From Pelomonas sp. Root1444 (GTDB lineage: Bacteria > Pseudomonadota > Gammaproteobacteria > Burkholderiales > Burkholderiaceae_C), in contig NZ_LMFP01000003.1 in assembly GCF_001426885.1 (NCBI RefSeq), positions 441,306-505,305 of the forward strand: a stretch of 64,000 bases of DNA, given 5' to 3'. A program made the translations under genes and the position numbers. The notes beneath the pieces were generated by a model that made no database searches, was not told the origin of the DNA, and saw only the letters and a program-made list of their open reading frames with translations. This document shows, in pieces, positions 17,575 through 25,878 of the stretch (the stretch's first letter is position 1; every line of letters begins with the position of its first letter).

Positions 17575-17604
17575 AAAGCCGCACTCATCCTGTGCGGCTT
17601 TTTG
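17575..17604 (+). terminator. Rho-independent terminator between the peroxiredoxin and PhoH genes
   Basis: AAGCCGCAC and GTGCGGCTT form a nine-pair stem with a 7-base loop, followed directly by a T run. It is the strongest classical terminator in this part of the window. It lies 52 bases before the PhoH start codon, so it may end transcription of the peroxiredoxin gene, of a short RNA, or act within the PhoH leader. Confidence 0.85.
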
Positions 17605-17655
17605 CTTTCTGGAGCCTGGATCGCAGGGGGTTCACTTGCCGTCACTCCGCCGTAC

Positions 17656-19329
17656 ATGCCACTGCCTAAGCCTCCTGCGCAACGCGCCAGCCGCCTCGAT
17701 GCCACTGCTTACTCGGCCAACCTGACCCCCAGCAAACCGCGCGCGACACCCCCTGTCGTCGCCCCCGTGACGGCACCGGCGACGCCGGCCCCGGCACCGA
17801 CAGCCGAAGTGCTGCGCCTCCCGACCCCCGCTTCAAGCCCGGCCGCCGCCAAGCCCGGCACGCCCGCCAAGGCCGCGCCGAAAACGGCCGCCAAGTCGGC
17901 CCCGTCCAGGCGCACCCGCAAGGCGGCCGGCGCGGCCAAGCTCTTCGTGCTCGACACCAACGTGCTGATGCACGATCCGATGTCGCTGTTCCGCTTCGAA
18001 GAGCACGACATCTTCCTGCCCATGATCACGCTCGAGGAGCTGGACGGGCACAAGAAGGGCATGACCGAGGTCGCCCGCAACGTGCGCCAGGTCAGCCGCG
18101 AGCTGGACCAACTGGCCGCCAACCTCAAGAGCAGCAGCATCGAGGAGATGTCCAAGGGCCTGCCGCTGGCGGGCACCGGCCACCGCGAGGCCGAGGGCAA
18201 CCTGTTCTTCCAGACCGAGCTGATCGACGCACCGCTGCCCCAGGGGCTGCCCCAGGGCAAGGCCGACAACCAGATCCTGGGCGTCGTGCAGGCGCTGCAG
18301 TCCCGCCACCCGGGCCGCGAGGTGGTGCTGGTGTCCAAGGACATCAACATGCGCATCAAGGCGCGTGCGCTGGGCCTGCCGGCGGAGGACTACCGCAACG
18401 ACAAGACGCTGGAAGACTCCGACCTGCTCTACACCGGCGTGCAGGCGCTGCCGAGCGACTTCTGGGACCGCCATGGCAAGACCATGGAAAGCTGGCAACA
18501 GGGCAACACGACCTACTACCGCATCAGCGGGCCACTGGTGCCGACGCTGCTGATCAACGAGCTGGTCTACCTGGAGGCGCCCGGCGCGACGCCGCTGTAC
18601 GCCAAGGTCACCGAGATCACCGGCAAGTCGGCCGTGCTGCGCACGCTGAAGGACTACGGCCACCAGAAGCACGCCGTCTGGGGCGTGACCGCCCGCAACC
18701 GCGAGCAGAACTTCGCGCTGAACCTGCTGATGGACCCGGAGTGCGACTTCATCACGCTGACCGGCACGGCCGGCACCGGCAAGACGCTGATGACGCTGGC
18801 CGCCGCGCTGGCGCAGGTGTTCGATGACCGCCGCTACAGCGAGATCATCGTGACCCGCGTGACCGTGCCCGTGGGTGAGGACATCGGCTTCCTGCCCGGC
18901 ACCGAGGAGGAAAAGATGGGCCCCTGGATGGGCGCCCTCGACGACAACCTCGAGGTACTGGCCAAGGGCGGCTCGTCCGCCGGCGAATGGGGCCGCGCCG
19001 CGACGAACGACCTGGTGCGCAGCAAGATCAAGATCAAGAGCCTGAACTTCATGCGCGGGCGCACCTTCCTGAACAAGTTCGTCATCATCGACGAGGCCCA
19101 GAACCTGACGCCCAAGCAAATGAAGACGCTGATCACCCGCGCCGGCCCGGGCACCAAGATCGTCTGCCTGGGCAACCTCGCGCAGATCGACACGCCTTAC
19201 CTGACCGAGGGCAGCTCGGGCCTGACCTTCGCCGTCGACCGCTTCAAGGGCTGGGCCCACAGCGGCCATGTGACGCTGGCGCGCGGCGAGCGCTCGCGGC
19301 TGGCCGACTTCGCATCCGAAGTGCTTTGA
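17656..19329 (+). CDS. PIN domain-PhoH ATPase (PhoH2-type)
   Basis: The 557-residue protein joins a PIN nuclease to a PhoH-type ATPase, the PhoH2/YlaK arrangement reported to unwind and cut RNA. Residues 1-92 are an Ala/Pro/Lys-rich disordered leader. The PIN domain starts LFVLDTNVLMHDP (Asp100) with EELDGHKKG near 128. The ATPase has Walker A GTAGTGKT near residue 375 and Walker B FVIIDEAQNLTPKQMKTL near 475. The ATG at 17656 (MPLPKPPAQRASRLD) is preferred over an upstream TTG that lies in the terminator T run. Terminators lie on both sides. Confidence 0.92.
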   Translation: MPLPKPPAQRASRLDATAYSANLTPSKPRATPPVVAPVTAPATPAPAPTAEVLRLPTPASSPAAAKPGTPAKAAPKTAAKSAPSRRTRKAAGAAKLFVLDTNVLMHDPMSLFRFEEHDIFLPMITLEELDGHKKGMTEVARNVRQVSRELDQLAANLKSSSIEEMSKGLPLAGTGHREAEGNLFFQTELIDAPLPQGLPQGKADNQILGVVQALQSRHPGREVVLVSKDINMRIKARALGLPAEDYRNDKTLEDSDLLYTGVQALPSDFWDRHGKTMESWQQGNTTYYRISGPLVPTLLINELVYLEAPGATPLYAKVTEITGKSAVLRTLKDYGHQKHAVWGVTARNREQNFALNLLMDPECDFITLTGTAGTGKTLMTLAAALAQVFDDRRYSEIIVTRVTVPVGEDIGFLPGTEEEKMGPWMGALDDNLEVLAKGGSSAGEWGRAATNDLVRSKIKIKSLNFMRGRTFLNKFVIIDEAQNLTPKQMKTLITRAGPGTKIVCLGNLAQIDTPYLTEGSSGLTFAVDRFKGWAHSGHVTLARGERSRLADFASEVL

Positions 19330-19374
19330 TCCGAGGGCCTGCCAAGGCCCACTGATCACGCTACCATTTGCCAC

Positions 19375-19404
19375 CGCGTGCCCTGCCGGCACGCGTTTTC
19401 TTTT
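19375..19404 (+). terminator. Rho-independent terminator after PhoH gene
   Basis: CGCGTGCC and GGCACGCG form an eight-pair stem with a 5-base loop, followed by TTTTCTTTT. It lies 46 bases after the PhoH stop and only 10 bases before the aldo/keto reductase ATG. That spacing leaves no room for a promoter after it. Confidence 0.88.
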
Positions 19405-19414
19405 GGGATTTCGC

Positions 19415-20395
19415 ATGATCTACCGCCCCCTCGGCCGCACCGGCTGGAACATCTCTGCGATCGGCTTCGGCGCCTGGGCCATCGGCGGCACCTGGGGCCA
19501 CACCGACGACACGGCCGCAATGGCCGCCCTGCACCGCGCCCTCGACCGCGGCGTGAACTTCTTCGACACGGCCGATGTCTACGGCGACGGCCACAGCGAG
19601 CGGCTGCTTGCCCGCCTGCGCAAGGAGCGCCCGAACGACGCCTTCCACGTCGCCACCAAGGCCGGCCGGCGGCTGGACCCGCACACCGCCGACGGCTACC
19701 GCGACCTGCGCCCCTTCATCGAGCGCAGCCTGCGCAACCTCGAGGTCGACGCCATCGAGCTGCTGCAGCTGCACTGCCCGCCCAGCGCCGTCTATGCCAT
19801 GCCCGAGGTCTTCGGCGCGCTGGACGACCTGGTCCGCGCGGGCAAGCTGCGCCATTACGGCGTCAGCGTGGAGCGCATCGACGAAGCGATGGCCGCGCTG
19901 AAGTACCCCGGCGTGCAATCGGTGCAGATCATCTTCAACCTGTTCCGCCAGCGGCCGGCCGAGGTCTTCCTGCCCGCCGCCCAGGCCGCACAGGTGGGCG
20001 TGCTGGCACGGCTGCCGCTGTCCAGCGGCATGCTCAGCGGCAAGTTCACGCGCGACAGCCGGTTCAGCGCCGACGACCACCGCGCCTTCAACCGCCAGGG
20101 CGAGGCCTTCGACAAGGGCGAGACGTTCTCGGGCGTCGACTACGAAGAAGGCCTCGCCGCCGTCGAGGAGCTGCGCACGCTGCTGCCCGACGGCGTGAGC
20201 ATGGCCCGCCTGGCGTTGCGCTGGATCCTCATGCACGAAGCGGTCACCACGGCCATCCCCGGCGGGCGCACGCCCGCGCAGGTGGACGAGAACGTCAGCG
20301 CCGCCGATCTCGCCGCGCTGCCCGCGCCGCTGATGCAGGCGCTGGCCGACCTGTACCGCCGCCGCATCGCGCCGCAGGTGCACGCACTCTGGTAA
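19415..20395 (+). CDS. Aldo/keto reductase
   Basis: The 326-residue (alpha/beta)8 NADPH-dependent oxidoreductase opens MIYRPLGRTGWNISAIGFGAW. The catalytic tetrad is visible: Asp in NFFDTADVYGDG, Tyr in the same motif, Lys in VATKAGRR and His in LLQLHCP. The C-terminal AITTAIPGGRTP-like segment (TTAIPGGRTPAQVDEN) contacts the cofactor phosphate. It belongs to the general AKR11/L-fuco-dehydrogenase-like group; the substrate is not predictable. Start ATG 19415 is chosen with GGGA upstream. The leader contains a strong terminator 10 bases before the ATG, see findings. Confidence 0.92.
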   Translation: MIYRPLGRTGWNISAIGFGAWAIGGTWGHTDDTAAMAALHRALDRGVNFFDTADVYGDGHSERLLARLRKERPNDAFHVATKAGRRLDPHTADGYRDLRPFIERSLRNLEVDAIELLQLHCPPSAVYAMPEVFGALDDLVRAGKLRHYGVSVERIDEAMAALKYPGVQSVQIIFNLFRQRPAEVFLPAAQAAQVGVLARLPLSSGMLSGKFTRDSRFSADDHRAFNRQGEAFDKGETFSGVDYEEGLAAVEELRTLLPDGVSMARLALRWILMHEAVTTAIPGGRTPAQVDENVSAADLAALPAPLMQALADLYRRRIAPQVHALW

Positions 20396-20446
20396 CGCGC
20401 GCCGCTGCTGCCAGCCCCTGACCCGGGGCGCCGGACAATCGGGGCC

Positions 20447-21649
20447 ATGCAGCAACCGGCCCGCTGGATCGCCCACCTCGACATGGACGCCTTCTACGCG
20501 TCCGTCGAGCTGCTGCGCTATCCGCAGCTCAGGGGCGAGGCCGTCGTCATCGGCGGCCGCCGGGCCGATGCGCCGCAGCAGCTGGCCGACGGCAGCTGGC
20601 GCTACGCCAGGCTGCGCGACTACACCGGCCGCGGCGTCGTCACGACCAGCACCTATGCCGCGCGCGACCTCGGCGTGTTCTCGGCCATGGGCCTGATGAA
20701 GGCCGCGCTGCGCGCGCCCGACGCCATCCTGCTGCCGGCCGATTTCGACAGCTACCGCAAGTACTCGCGCCTCTTCAAGGCCGCGGTCGCCGAGGTCGCA
20801 CCGGTCATCGAGGACCGTGGCATCGACGAGATCTACATCGACCTGACCGACGTGCCCGGCGTGCGCGACGCCGTGGGCCACGATCCGCTCGGCGGCGTCA
20901 AGGCGGTGGCGCGCGAGATCAAGAACTCGGTGGGCCGCGCGACCGGGCTGACCTGCTCCATCGGCGTCACGCCCAACAAGCTGCTCTCAAAAATAGCCAG
21001 CGAGTTGGACAAGCCCGACGGCATCACGGTGCTGACGCTGGACGACATCCCCACGCGCATCTGGCCGCTGGGCGTGCGCAAGATCAACGGCATCGGCCCC
21101 AAGGCGGGCGACAGGCTCGTCAAGCTCGGCCTGGAGACGGTGGGTGACATCGCCGCGGCCGACCCGGCCTGGCTGGTCGAGCAGTTCGGCGAGAGCTACG
21201 GCCAGTGGCTGCACGCCGCCTCGCACGGCCGCGATTCGCGCCCCATCGTCACGCACAGCGAGCCGGTCTCCATCAGCCGCGAGACCACTTTCGAGCGCGA
21301 CCTCCACGCGGTGCACGACAAGGCGCTGCTCGGCGGCATCCTCGACGAGCTGTGCGAAAGCCTGTCGCGCGACCTCGCCCGCAAGCGCTACGCGGGCAAG
21401 ACGGTGGGCATCAAGCTGCGCTTCGAGGGCTTCGTCACCGTCACGCGCGACCAGACGCTGAAACTGCCCATCACCGGTGCCGCCGACATCCGCCACGCCG
21501 TGGGCCTGTGCCTCAAGCGCGTCAAGTTCGACAAGCGGCTGCGGCTGATGGGGGTTCGCATCGGCAACCTCGTGCACGCCAGCCAGGCGCTGGCGCCGCC
21601 ACCCGAGCGCGCTGCCGAGCCGGCGCGGGAGAACCTGTCGCTGTTCTAG
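20447..21649 (+). CDS. dinB: DNA polymerase IV (Y-family translesion polymerase)
   Basis: Pol IV copies damaged template and extends mismatched primers. The 400-residue protein has the catalytic acids Asp12 (HLDMDAFYASVE) and Asp127/Glu128 (DRGIDEIYIDL), the thumb helix-hairpin-helix (KINGIGPKAGDRLVKLGL), the little-finger domain, and a C-terminal beta-clamp motif ENLSLF. Compared with E. coli there is an extra ~20-residue insert (about 40-60) before the RGVVTTSTYAAR motif; similar inserts occur in burkholderial DinB, as far as I recall. No LexA box was recognised upstream. It follows the aldo/keto reductase by 51 bases. Confidence 0.94.
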   Translation: MQQPARWIAHLDMDAFYASVELLRYPQLRGEAVVIGGRRADAPQQLADGSWRYARLRDYTGRGVVTTSTYAARDLGVFSAMGLMKAALRAPDAILLPADFDSYRKYSRLFKAAVAEVAPVIEDRGIDEIYIDLTDVPGVRDAVGHDPLGGVKAVAREIKNSVGRATGLTCSIGVTPNKLLSKIASELDKPDGITVLTLDDIPTRIWPLGVRKINGIGPKAGDRLVKLGLETVGDIAAADPAWLVEQFGESYGQWLHAASHGRDSRPIVTHSEPVSISRETTFERDLHAVHDKALLGGILDELCESLSRDLARKRYAGKTVGIKLRFEGFVTVTRDQTLKLPITGAADIRHAVGLCLKRVKFDKRLRLMGVRIGNLVHASQALAPPPERAAEPARENLSLF

Positions 21650-21675
21650 CTGGCGCGGCGGGACGGGGCGAAGGG

Positions 21676-23313
21676 CTACTTGTCGAGGCTCATGCTGCCG
21701 TTGCCCACGTAGACCGTCTTGTTGTCGTCGTGCACGGGGAAGCTGAGCAGGCGCTCCTGGTGGCCGTCGTCGTAGTCCAGCGTGAGGACGAAGCCGCTGA
21801 GCTGGTAGCGGCCACGGCGGCTGGCACCGTCGTCGTTGCTGCGCGAGCTGACGGCGCCCGCCGTGCCGAACGGCGTGCCCACCGTGCCCCCGCCGGTGCT
21901 GCTGCTGCCCTTGCCGTCACCGTGCGAGGAGCCGGAGACCACGGTGTTGTTCATGACGGCCGCCAGGCTGCCCGAGCTGGCCAGCGAGCTGTAGCTGCGC
22001 TCGAAGCGCCCGTCCCGCGTGAAGCGGATGCCGCGCGTGGACGAGATGCCGCCGGTGACCAGGCTGCCGCTGAACGTGCCACGGCTGTAGCTTCCCTCCA
22101 GCCGGGTGTCCTTGGGCCAGGGCCGCACGGCCCGGTGCTTCTCGGGCTGCCAGGCGCCCGGGCGGCCGTCGTCGTCCTGCGGCTGCATTTCGTAGCCCTT
22201 GCCGCCGGCACGCCAGCGGCCCCAGCGCTGCGGTTCGAGCTGGCGCGAAGCCGCCGCGTTGAGCTGGTCCGGCGGCATCTCGGTGCGGCGGTAGACGCTG
22301 CCGTCCCGCATCAGGAAGCGCACGTCCTCCTCCCAGCGCGTGCCCTGGTTGTAGTTGGCCTCGCCATGGATGACGACGGCGGCGAGGTCCTTCTCAGGCA
22401 GGCCCTTGCCCGGCGCACTCATGACCCGCTGCAGCAGCACCTCCTTGCGCGCCAACGGCTGCTGGGGCAGCGGCGAAGGCGTCAGGCCCGATGTGTCGCC
22501 GACGATGGCCGCGTCGGCCAGGTCCATCGCGTAGGCGCGCAGCGACGTGACCAGCCCCCGCACGACCACCTCGCGCCCGACCCAGGGCTCGGCATCGAAC
22601 TTCAGGTAGACATGCGCCTGCGCCGCCCGGTCGGCGTGCTCCTGGATGAGGTGATAGCGGTCCGGGTCCTCCGACCAGCGCTCGACCCGCCCTTTGACAT
22701 GGACCGGCCCCAGCTTGCGCTGCGCCTCGTCCTTGGAGATCGAACTCCAGCCGCCGCCCTGCTGGGCGCTCAACGCGTCGATCTGGCTGGGCAGCAAGAC
22801 CTGGCCCCGCACGGGGCCGGGGGCAACGGCGGGCAGGTCCGGCGGTGACACCAGCTTGGCCTGCACCAGCGCCACGGCCACCGCACGCGCCTGGGGGTAC
22901 TGCGCGCTCACGTCCATGCCGGCGGCCTGCCAGTCGCGCGCCAGGCCCGCGCAGGCCTGGTCGGGCGCGGGGTCGCTCAGCACCCGCTGGCGCAGCGGCT
23001 CGGTGAGCTTCTTCCACGACGGCGCACTGCTGCCTTGGCGCCGCCGCAGGTCGGCCACGACGAGACGCAGCGGCGCGATCTGGTGCCGCTCCCGCCACGC
23101 CACCCAGGCCGCGCGCATCTGCGGGGTGGACGGCGCGCCCACGTCCTCGCAGGCGCGCAGCGAGGCCTCGGACATCACGTCCAGGCTGACGGCCGCCACC
23201 AGCTGCTTCACGGCCGCCGGGTCCGCGGCGAGGTTCTGGGCCGGCGCGGCCGCAGCGGCGCCGCAGGCATGCACCGCCGCCAGCACGATGGCGCCCTGCC
23301 GCCGCGCCCTCAA
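21676..23313 (-). CDS. Secreted protein of unknown function
   Basis: The 545-residue protein starts (TTG) with an Arg-rich stretch and hydrophobic segment ending CGAAAAAPA, a likely signal peptide. The middle has an OB-like stretch (VKGRVERWSEDPDRYHLI; VGREVVVRGLVTSLRAYAM). The last ~200 residues are beta-rich and Ser/Gly/Thr-rich: FERSYSSLASSGSL, then a run near GKGSSSTGGGTVGTPFGTAG, then RGRYQLSGFVLTLDYDDGHQERLLSF. That final motif recurs at the ends of many uncharacterised exported proteins and looks like a small beta-barrel display domain. No enzyme motif was found. It converges on dinB and diverges from the helicase gene. Confidence 0.65.
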   Translation of the reverse strand: MRARRQGAIVLAAVHACGAAAAAPAQNLAADPAAVKQLVAAVSLDVMSEASLRACEDVGAPSTPQMRAAWVAWRERHQIAPLRLVVADLRRRQGSSAPSWKKLTEPLRQRVLSDPAPDQACAGLARDWQAAGMDVSAQYPQARAVAVALVQAKLVSPPDLPAVAPGPVRGQVLLPSQIDALSAQQGGGWSSISKDEAQRKLGPVHVKGRVERWSEDPDRYHLIQEHADRAAQAHVYLKFDAEPWVGREVVVRGLVTSLRAYAMDLADAAIVGDTSGLTPSPLPQQPLARKEVLLQRVMSAPGKGLPEKDLAAVVIHGEANYNQGTRWEEDVRFLMRDGSVYRRTEMPPDQLNAAASRQLEPQRWGRWRAGGKGYEMQPQDDDGRPGAWQPEKHRAVRPWPKDTRLEGSYSRGTFSGSLVTGGISSTRGIRFTRDGRFERSYSSLASSGSLAAVMNNTVVSGSSHGDGKGSSSTGGGTVGTPFGTAGAVSSRSNDDGASRRGRYQLSGFVLTLDYDDGHQERLLSFPVHDDNKTVYVGNGSMSLDK

Positions 23314-23490
23314 GCAGGTCCGCGCTGAGGCAGCGCCGGTTGTTCACATTGCATGGAAACTGATCGTCCAAATGCCCCCATCGAGCGGGCGCGATGTTCG
23401 GGTGGCGGCCCGTGCACGGACAATCCCTTGATTGCAAGCACGCCCCAAGTCCGAAGTCCCGCCCACGGCTGCGCCGGTTGATGGCGTCCC

Positions 23491-25842
23491 ATGACCGAAA
23501 ACCCTTCCTGGACCTACACCGTCTCGGTCCGCAGCCTCTGCGAGTTCACCGCAAAGGGCGGCAGCCTGGACCGCCGCTTCACGCCCTCGGCCACGTCGCT
23601 GGAGGGCCAGGCCGGGCAGATGGCCGTGTATGCGCGCCGCTCGCCGGGTTACGAGACCGAGCTGCCGCTGGAGGGCCAGTACGGCCAGCTGCGCGTGCGC
23701 GGCCGCGCCGATGGCTACGAGGCGGACGTGAACCGGCTGGAAGAGATCAAGACCATCCGCGGCCCGGTCGAGCTGATTCCCGAGAACCGCCGGGTGCTGC
23801 ACTGGGCCCAGCTCGAGACCTACGGCGCCCTCATCGCCGCCGACCGCGGCCTGGCCGAGCTCGAACTGGCCCTGGTCTACGTCGACGCCGACACGCAGCA
23901 CGAGACCGTGCTGCGCCAGACACTGACGGCCGCCGCGCTGCAGGCCGGCTTCGAGGCGCGCTGCCGCGAGTTCGAGGCCTGGGCCGCGCAGGAGGCCGCG
24001 CACCGCGCCGCGCGCGACGCGGGGCTCGCCGCCCTGCCCTTCCCGCTCGGCGAGCTGCGCCCCGGACAGCGCCTGCTGGCCGAGGCCGTCTACCGCGTCG
24101 CCGCCAACGGCCGCTGCCTGCTGGCCCAGGCGCCCACCGGCATCGGCAAGACGCTGGGCACGCTGTACCCGCTGCTGCGCGCCATGCCGCTGCAGCGGCT
24201 CGACAAGATCGGCTACATGACCTGCAAGGGCACCGGCCGCATCACCGCGCTTGAAGCCTTGCACGCGCTGCGCGAGGCGGCGCCGGCCAAGGGAAAAGCC
24301 GAAGGCCCACCGCAAGGCGCCTTGCGCGTGCTGACGCTGGTGGCCAAGGAGCAGGCCTGCGAGCACCCCACCAAGGCCTGCCATGGCGACGCCTGCCCGC
24401 TGGCGCACGGCTTCTACGACAAGCTGCCCGCCGCCCGCGCCGAGGCCGTGCGGGCGGGCTGGCTGGACGCCGCCGCACAGCGCCGCATCGCGCTCCAACA
24501 CGACGTCTGCCCCTACTACCTCGGCCAGGAGCTGCTGCGCTGGGCCGACGTCGTGGTCGGCGACGTGCACCATGCCTTCGACCCCTACGGCCAGCTCTAC
24601 GGCCTGGCGCAGGCGCAGGGCTGGAAGCTGGCGCTGCTGGTGGACGAGGCGCACAACCTCATCGACCGCGCGCGCGACATGTACAGCACCAGCCTCAGCC
24701 TGGCGCGCGTGCGCGAGGCCGCGGCCAACGCGCCGGCCAGCCTGCGCGCGCCGCTGCGCGGGCTGGCCAAGGAACTGGCCACGCTGGGCCGCGCGCAGGC
24801 CGCGGACTACCAGCCGCTGCCCACCGTGCCCGACGCGCTGGGCGAAGCGCTGCAGCGCGTCAACGTCGCCCTGGGGGAGTACGTGCAGAACCATCCGCTC
24901 GAAGTCGGCCCTCTGCTGGAGTTCTATTTCGAGTGCCTGGGCCTGCAGCGCCTGCTGGACCGGCTGGACACCCACTCGCTGTGCGACCTGCAGCGCGCCA
25001 ACGCCGCGCGCCCGCTTACGGAGGCGCCGGCCAACCTCTCGCTGCTGGACGACGGCCCCGAGGACGACGGCAGCATCGACGTGCTGCTCTCGGTGCGCAA
25101 CATCGTGCCCGGCCACTTCCTGAAGGAACGCTTCGAGGGGCTCAGCAGCGTCACGCTGTTCTCGGCCACGCTCGGCCCGCCGGACTACCCGCGCCACCTG
25201 CTGGGCCTGCCCGACGACACCGCCTGGATCGACGTGCCCGCGCCCTTCCCGGCCGAGCACCTGACGGTGCAGGTGGCCAACCTGTCGACACGCTGGGAGC
25301 ATCGCGACGCGTCACTCAACGCGCTGGTGGATGTGCTCGCCACGCAGTACGGGGAGCACCCCGGCAACTACCTCGCCTTCTTCAGCAGCTTCGACTACCT
25401 CGACAAGGCCGCTGCGCGGCTGGCGCTGCGCCATCCGCACGTGCCGCAGTGGCGCCAGTCGCGTGCGATGGGCGACGCGGCGCGGCGCGGCTTCCTGGAC
25501 CGCTTCGTGGAGGATGGCCGCGGCGTCGGCTTCGCCGTGCTGGGCGGCGCCTTCGCCGAGGGCGTGGACCTGCCCGGCACCCGGCTCATCGGCGCCTTCA
25601 TCGCCACGCTGGGCCTGCCGCCGGTATCGCCGCTGCAGGAGCAGGTGCGCGAGCGGCTGGACGCGATGTTCGGCGCCGACCACGGCTATGCCGACCTCGT
25701 GCCCGGGCTGCAGAAGGTCGTGCAGGCCGCCGGCCGCGTGCTGCGCTCGGTGGACGACCGCGGCTGGGTGTGGCTGATGGACCAGCGCTACCGGCGGCCC
25801 GAGGTGCGGGCGCTGCTGCCGGCGTGGTGGCGGGTGCAGTAA
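23491..25842 (+). CDS. DinG/XPD-type Fe-S helicase with N-terminal PD-(D/E)XK nuclease motif
   Basis: The 783-residue protein is a superfamily 2 DNA helicase of the Rad3/XPD/DinG group. Walker A is APTGIGKT (214-221), DEAH is at 385-388, and a four-Cys set (290, 297, 302, 340) is placed as in the XPD iron-sulfur domain. C-terminal motifs include LFSATLGPP, FFSSFDYL, GFAVLGGAFAEGVDLPG and QAAGRVLRSVDD. Residues ~60-115 hold a RecB/Cas4-like nuclease signature: RGRADGY (Asp74), LEEIKT (Glu85, Lys87) and QLETY (Q107-Y111). A role in replication or repair intermediate processing is inferred. The ATG at 23491 gives the full nuclease motif. Confidence 0.9.
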   Translation: MTENPSWTYTVSVRSLCEFTAKGGSLDRRFTPSATSLEGQAGQMAVYARRSPGYETELPLEGQYGQLRVRGRADGYEADVNRLEEIKTIRGPVELIPENRRVLHWAQLETYGALIAADRGLAELELALVYVDADTQHETVLRQTLTAAALQAGFEARCREFEAWAAQEAAHRAARDAGLAALPFPLGELRPGQRLLAEAVYRVAANGRCLLAQAPTGIGKTLGTLYPLLRAMPLQRLDKIGYMTCKGTGRITALEALHALREAAPAKGKAEGPPQGALRVLTLVAKEQACEHPTKACHGDACPLAHGFYDKLPAARAEAVRAGWLDAAAQRRIALQHDVCPYYLGQELLRWADVVVGDVHHAFDPYGQLYGLAQAQGWKLALLVDEAHNLIDRARDMYSTSLSLARVREAAANAPASLRAPLRGLAKELATLGRAQAADYQPLPTVPDALGEALQRVNVALGEYVQNHPLEVGPLLEFYFECLGLQRLLDRLDTHSLCDLQRANAARPLTEAPANLSLLDDGPEDDGSIDVLLSVRNIVPGHFLKERFEGLSSVTLFSATLGPPDYPRHLLGLPDDTAWIDVPAPFPAEHLTVQVANLSTRWEHRDASLNALVDVLATQYGEHPGNYLAFFSSFDYLDKAAARLALRHPHVPQWRQSRAMGDAARRGFLDRFVEDGRGVGFAVLGGAFAEGVDLPGTRLIGAFIATLGLPPVSPLQEQVRERLDAMFGADHGYADLVPGLQKVVQAAGRVLRSVDDRGWVWLMDQRYRRPEVRALLPAWWRVQ

Positions 25843-25878
25843 GCGTTGCCCGACGCGCCGGCACCGCAGGGAAGCGGA

